A DNA stretch of 64,000 nucleotides. Source: Lumbricus terrestris. Taxonomy: Eukaryota; Annelida; Clitellata; Crassiclitellata; Lumbricidae. How positions within the stretch are numbered: position 1 is the first letter of the stretch; each line of letters begins with the position of its first letter. A program made the translations under genes and the position numbers. The stretch lies in contig OX457042.1 of NCBI GenBank assembly GCA_949752735.1, forward strand, positions 57,584,156-57,648,155. Direction: 5' to 3'. Below are positions 26,229 through 33,342 of this stretch, piece by piece. Under the pieces are notes generated by a model. That model did no database searches. It was not told the DNA's origin and saw only the letters and a list, made by a program, of their open reading frames with translations.

Positions 26229-27865
26229 CATACATACATACATACATACATACATGCATGCATGCATACATACATACATACATGCATACATACATGCATG
26301 CATACATACATACATACATACATACATACATACATACATACATACATGCATGCACACATACATACATAATTATATGCATGTCGTGTAATTGAAAAAGACT
26401 AGTTAATCAGCAGAGGAAAACAATAAAAGTTGATTAGCCTGTGAATCATAATTTATACATCGTCCCGATAGAAGTCTGGAATGTTTTATGGAGCGTCAGT
26501 AGTTTTGGAAGATGCTTGTCTTTCCAGCGTTTCGGCTGGAATTTGAAAGCTTAAACAAATTTTATTTTACAGATTTTCATTAACTATTTGTCGGTTTAAC
26601 ATCAATTGAATTAGTCAGTTTTGTCACATTTTCTCTTCCATAGCAACGAAACCCTTGTTAAAATGCATTGCTTTAAGCATTGCAATTCGTTTGATAAGCT
26701 TGCTATGCTGATCTCGTAATTTAAGTGACGGCGAATTACGTGACAACAACTACCAATCGCAGAATGCTTGGCAAACAATAGGCGGATGTCAGTTGTACAC
26801 AGTGGCGTAGGCAAAGGGGGTTTCCGGGGTCAAACCCCCCCATTGGCTATGGAAACAGGTTTTTAAAGGTTATTTTTCCATTTAAGTAAGAAAAATAGCA
26901 AAAAACAGGGTTTCCGGCCATAAACCCCCCTTGAAAAATTCCTGGCTACGCCACTGGTTGTGCAGAGAATAGAGGATAATCGTCCATGGATAACAGACTG
27001 GCATGGCTGAGCTCGTTTCCCGATGTGTCTGTTGGATAGATGTGCTTTGGAGGCTACTATCAGCGCCTGTGAATTGCAGGTTGTCTGTAGAGTTATGTTA
27101 AATAGTTTGCGAGTTTATTTCCCTCACGCCTTTCCAGTCTCTTCATAAGTTCAGCAGCGCAGCCTAGGCCTAACCTAATAACTGTACTGCGGTAGCTAAT
27201 GGCTAGTTTATAAGTGTCCATAGTTCTTTAACTTATTTACCTAAAACAACGGTCAGTTTCTTGTATTCCGTTCTTCGATCTCCAACCGTAGCAATCAACA
27301 CGAAATGCACCAACAACGACAAACAATTCAATGTCACGACAGAAACGCCATCTTATTAAATCTTTACTCTCACTTCTTCTACACCCGACTGGCACTCCTA
27401 CCAAAGCCTATCTCACTCTGAGCGTACATCCTTCCTTCGATCGCTCTGCCCTTCTCTCTGTCTCCCTCTGTCTTTCTCTCTGTCTCAGTCTCTCTCGCTC
27501 TCCGGCGACGGTCGCGCGGCTGCAACTTTCCCGCCACTCAGTCACCTGGCCTACCTTACCTGTACGCTCGTGCATATTAATTAGCTGACCATTATATGCT
27601 ATAAAAAATTAGCTTACATAGTTGTTTCGATTGATGCTAATCACGTTAACCGCATAGCTGTATATTAAAGCCCACTGAAAACCGGTTGCTGTCTGTCAAC
27701 CGGATTGTTGAATAAATTATTATTATTAGGCCTACTATTACTATTACTATTATTATTATTATTATTATTATTATTTTTTTTTTTTTAGCGCCCGAGGTAT
27801 ATATGATCCCTCAGGCTTTAAAAGCAATAAATACTAAAAACTGTGTTCTGGAGTCAACGATCGTC

Positions 27866-27933
<68 letters not shown>

Positions 27934-30183
27934 TATTATTATTATTATTATTATCATTTTTTTTACCCGAGGTATCTAGGATCCCTCGGGATTTCAAAAA
28001 ATTATGCTTGGAGCTGTTTGTGAGTGTTCAGAAAATCAGGCCTCGTGGTCCTCCTTAGCAGTAGTGAAAGTGCCACGAAATGCAATGGCGTTGTAGCGCT
28101 GGATACAAATAGAAAGTCGCTGAAACAGAAAGGTCACTTCCCGTGGCTCTCCAGAGACAACCGATAGACGTTGGCCAACCTCGCGGATGAAACTGAGACC
28201 GGCAGAGTTGATGGGGCCCAGTGTTTCCAGGGCAATGGGAACAAAGAGGTGCGAAGATGGTAGCCCCACGTACTTCTCGCTTTTTCGTACGGCGGCTTGT
28301 TCCGCAGCGGATCCCGCCACATTTGCTGTGTGGGAGATGTATGATGCCGCGCAGGTGTGCACCACCGTGGCATCCCAGGCCAGATGTTTGCCTGCTGCCC
28401 AGGGGATCAGTGTGGCCCCATCAGGTCTCTTGCCGTCTATACGAGATAGACCAGACGGCTCTTTAGAACTTGGGACATCAGCTCTCTGCAACGCCCGCCA
28501 GACTATATCATTGATGGCGTGATGACGAAGGGACCGTCCAAACGCCAATTTACATGCGAGGCCGTGTTGGCCATCAGGGCCCACCAGAGCACCGCAACCA
28601 CATTGATGTGGGCTGCAGAGATTCAGGCCCAACCGAAGGCCAACTGCCACGCGCACTGCCTCATTGCTGAGACAGAGGCCGCAGGATGGAATTGGGAGGA
28701 CTGTCAACCAGTCGCCGGAGTGAGGGGAGCTCACTGCCAGCAAACGAGCTCGGTCAATTGGGGTATTGCTGTTACCCCAGACTGCCGATTTATCCGCATC
28801 GATCACTGGCTTGTCCCATGTTGCCTGTTTAGTCGGCAACGGGTCGACACAAGATGGAAGTGTTTCCCTGCGGGCCATCAAGATAGCATCCAAATGTGAA
28901 TCAGACGCCGCTGAGCTGAGATCAAGAATGGCTGACTGGAGTGCAAGAGTTGTCGCAGCTGATGCCATAGAGGCAGAAGAAGCCAGCGATCCAACCATCC
29001 TCACGCCCAGACCGCCATGTCTGATGGGCAACGTGGCCTGCAGCCATTGGGTGCTGTCCAGCTTGACGTTGACGATGGATTCAAGGCCAGCTCTCATGAT
29101 GTTGTCAAGCCTATCTAAGGTTGAGTGGTCAGAGCAAGGGGAGCAGCGGAGCAGATAACTAATCCTAGGGGCACCAAATGAGGATCTTAACAGTATAAGG
29201 GCGCTTTGAGATGGCAGACGTTGTAGGTTTTTGATGGCATCACTTAAGAGCCCACATTGTTGCTCGAGAGCAGCATCTAAGGCCTGATCATCCACGATCG
29301 CATCTGAAGTAGATGGAACCGATAGGCCCGCAGAGCGGATGTCACGTCCGTCGGTTTGTTGTGATGCATTTAGGGGCGGGAGTTTCGAACCAGGACAAGG
29401 ACTATTCCTGGGACCATGAAGATGAACAGTACCATCGCCTAGATGGAGCTGCCTTGTGGCTAGGCAATGGCTGCAAACGCCGCTGGATTTGCCAGCACGC
29501 TCAGAAGGCATTAAGAGTTTCGACTATTAAAAGCAGGTCATACGAGAAAGACAGGTGTTAATAACCCGACACCATTCTGCAAGCGCTGAAGGTCAGGAAC
29601 TGAATGCTAATTGTGGGTCAAACGTGACGAGCAGATGTTAAGCCACCTTAACTATCTCCAGCGCTCTGTGTGTTGCTCCGCCCACAGTGATTATGTAATA
29701 AGGGTCACCTGGGTCATAAAGGCGCAACCAACAGCTCCAAAAAAACACCACGCAAGACGTGTAAAGGAAAATGAGAAAAAAAGACAACCAACCGAAACAA
29801 ATGGGCAAGTTGTGTCACCCCAATCAATGTGGCAGTTGAATTCCAGCAAACACAGCAAAACGAAACCGGTGCATAACCACTAAAAGCCTGGCTAGCCCCG
29901 TTGAACCGAAGCCTACGAGAAGTGTAGGACAAACAAATTATGCTGGAACGACCGCAGCTCTAAAAATAGCCGCGGTCAGCGTGGACAAAACTCTGAATTT
30001 GTGCATACGAACAGCTATAGAAAACCAAAAAGAAGCAACCTAGTTATACCTGAACGTGAAAGACGTCGCGAAACGCAAGCTGTGCATCAAAAAATGCGGA
30101 GAAGTGTGAGAAAAACGATAAAACCAGTTGAGCTAACTCAGACAACATAAGAAACACTGTCACGTGGACGAGGCCATTCCAAA

Positions 30184-30229
<46 letters not shown>

Positions 30230-33200
30230 TTTTTTTTAAAATTATTATTCATTTATTAAACGTAACATGTTTTACAAGAAGCAGCACAAAAAGTCCTTTG
30301 TTCAAGAGTTAACGGCCCTCATCACAGTACAACTGCGTGAAAGTGCCTCGAAATGCCACAGCGTTAAATCTTTGCGTACAAATTGAGAGGCGTTGGAAAA
30401 GGTGCTGGGTTTCGAGAGGGTTTCCAGTAACCACTGACAGACGTCGGCCAAGTTCAGTTAGAAATTCAATGCCTGATATGTTTATGGGGCCAAGTGTTTC
30501 AAAAGCAATTGGGACGAAATCATGTGTAGCGGGAAGGTTAGCATATTTTACATTTTTACGTGTTGCTGCTACTTCGGCCGCACCCCCTCGTGTAGTCGAA
30601 GTCACGTGGATGTATGAAGTGGCGCAAGTGTGGATGCTAGTGGCATCCCAGGCAACGTATTTGCCTCGCGACCACGGGATCAGAGTTGCTCCATCAGGCC
30701 GTTTGCCGTCGGTACGGAATAGTCCAGGAGGTTCTTTTGTGCTTGGAGTGTCCGCTCTCTGAAGGGCCCTCCAAATAATATCGTTAAGCGCGAAGTGTCT
30801 GCTGGCTCGCCCCCCAGATTGTTTACAGACCAGACCGTGGTGTCCTCCTTGATCCACCAAATCTCCACACTGGCATTGGTGTGGAGCGTTGAGGTTTAGA
30901 CCCAAGCGCAAACCAATAGCCACCCTGACGGCCTCATTGCTAAGACCAAGCCCACATGATATTAAGGGCATAGTGGCCATCCAGTCCCCGGCGTGTGGGG
31001 ATGCCACCGCCCCCAGTCGGGCCCGATTGAAGGGGTCGTTGAGTGATGTCCAAACATCAAATTTGTCTATGTCGATCAATGGTCTGTCCCAGACCTTTTG
31101 CTTAGACAACGCAGCATCATCTCCACTTGGATGTGAAGTGATACGGGACTGTAAGATTTCATCTCTCAGGTCATCCGTCCATTCCTCGCTGCCGAGAATT
31201 GCAGTCCCGAGATCTCTGGTTGATGCAGCTGACGCTAAGTAAGCAGAAGATGCCAGCATCGTAACCCTTCTAATCCCAAGACCACCGTCTCTGATTGGGA
31301 GCGTAGCCTGTTTCCACTGGATGTCATTAAGCTTGATGTTGATGAATGCTTCCAGCCCGATCCTCATCAGGTCATCCAATGACTCCAAGAGGGGGTGGCC
31401 CCAGCATGGTGCAGTTCTCAATAAGTAAGACACCTTCACTGCTCCGAAGCAAGACCGTAGCAACATCAACGCCCCTTGTACAGGCAAACTAAGCAGATCC
31501 TTTACTGCCTTGTCTAAATTGTCTCTTTGGTTTAGCAGTGCGTCATCCAGTGCCTTTCCTTTGAAGAGCGGAGCCCCAAGAAATATCATAGACTCTCGGT
31601 TTATCTGCTTGAAATTGACGAAGCCATCTTCAGATAATTCATTCATCGCCAAGATTTCACATTTCTCTCGATTCAATTGGATGCCTAAGGTTGATTCCAA
31701 GTTTGCAATGATAGCAAGGTCATGGCATATATCCTCTGGTTTTCCCCCAAGCGAGAGGTCGTCCAAATATCCCACTCGAAAACTGGAAATCAAAGAACAT
31801 AGGACGGGCTGGAGCGGCAGGCAGAAGAGCAAGGGACCAAGAGGGTCCCCCTGTTGCGGCCCCATTTGTGATAGAACTTCGAACGTTCCGAACTGGAGAA
31901 GAGATTCTGAGGCATACGCTTGGTAGATAAAAGCGTACAGTTCAGGTATTGTCTCGTGAACTGATTGTAGCATTACGTCCCTTCTCAAGGTATTAAAGGC
32001 GTTGGCGAAATCAAGTTTGACAAAGACGTGGCCCGGTGGCATATTGTTCACAAAAGATCTGGCTGCGTGAACCGCTGCTTCACAGCCTCCCGGGGTGGCG
32101 ATGCCTACTTGCAGGGGAGCGAAGAAGGCAGCCAGTTTGTTTACCGCATACATGTTGGCGCATTTCGCAGCAAGTCTTCTCCAGACGTATCCCACTACGA
32201 TGGGTCTGAGACCTCCGGTGTTTTTGGATAAGGCAATCAGGGTGCCTCCGAACATCACCCTGCGAACCTCCACCGGGCATTCCCCTCTCAGCATGACGTT
32301 GACGAACCCGGTGAGTGCCTGAATAAGCTCCTCCGATGACTCTCTGTTGTTTAGCAAGTCCAGTAAGTGCTGAGGGCGAAGACCGTCTGGACCCCCTGCC
32401 GACCCGACGGGAAAAGATCGAATCGCCTTCTCTACCTCTATCTCCGTGACTTGGAATGGCGTAGTTTGAGTCGGGTTCGGAAGACTCTCCAGAGGGGTCA
32501 TTCGATCATCAGTTGGATGTCTTTCTAGCATGGCTGTCCAGGATTCAGTTGTAGCTTTGACAGGATGGTCTCTGCTGCACAAAATACGAGTTGCGGCTCT
32601 TAAGTTGCCTTCCTCCAACTTAGCGTTAACGGCCGCCAGAAGCAAGTCCCTGTCAGTCTTCGTGCCTCCTGCTGCCGAGAGGTCGCTCTCGTCCAACTCC
32701 TCGTGTTGCAGGTGTTCCTGTCTATCTATTCGGTTCTTGACGACATTGGCCAGGTTTCTTCTACGACCTGCACGTGGCGGTTGTGCCAGTAGTTGGAAGC
32801 GAACAACAACAATTGACGCCACGGTTCGACCGCTCCCCGACTATCACAAATGGCACGCAAGATGGACGTAAGGGCTCGTGAGCAAGCGAACCTGGCTCCC
32901 ATAGGTATGTGTTTAAGCACCTTCCCTCTTGGGTGACTAGGATGCTGCAGTGCAACTGAGACGTCTTTGGAGTCCAACTGCGCCGCAGTGCTTCGACCTA
33001 GTAGTTCAGTTTGCTCTTGATGTCCAAATCGACTCCCAGACAGGTCATCAACGCTTCCCGTGCCGTCGTTTGTTGTGTTCTTTGGCTGGCCAGCTTGCAA
33101 CGGCAACTGATGCGACCCCGGGCATGGACTACTCCTTGGACCGTGAAGGTGAACAGTTCCATCCTTGAGGTGCAGCTGTCTAACCGCAAGGCAATGATTG

Positions 33201-33292
33201 CACACACCACTAGACTTGTTTATGTTGTTTTTCTTATGTGCGGTAGGTTGAGATTGACTGCAGAATCTGTCCAACCTTTTTTCATTATTTTT

Positions 33293-33342
<50 letters not shown>

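Larger units (their letters stand above)
30241..33290 (-). mobile_element. R2/Dong-like non-LTR retrotransposon E2
   Basis: A minus-strand element between ATT arrays (30187-30240 and 33291-33350), with a 3' A run leading into TAA repeats. It carries an N-terminal finger ORF (33274-32726) and a main ORF (32822-30309) that overlap in different frames, so one indel separates them. Its length is near full but its 5' region is short compared with E1. It lies in intron 1 of channel copy A. Confidence 0.8.

Noticed and set aside
28187..29158. Plus-strand frames opposite the retroelement ORFs (also 30337-32871)
   Set aside because: Shadows of the minus-strand RT/nuclease ORFs, which have clear motifs.
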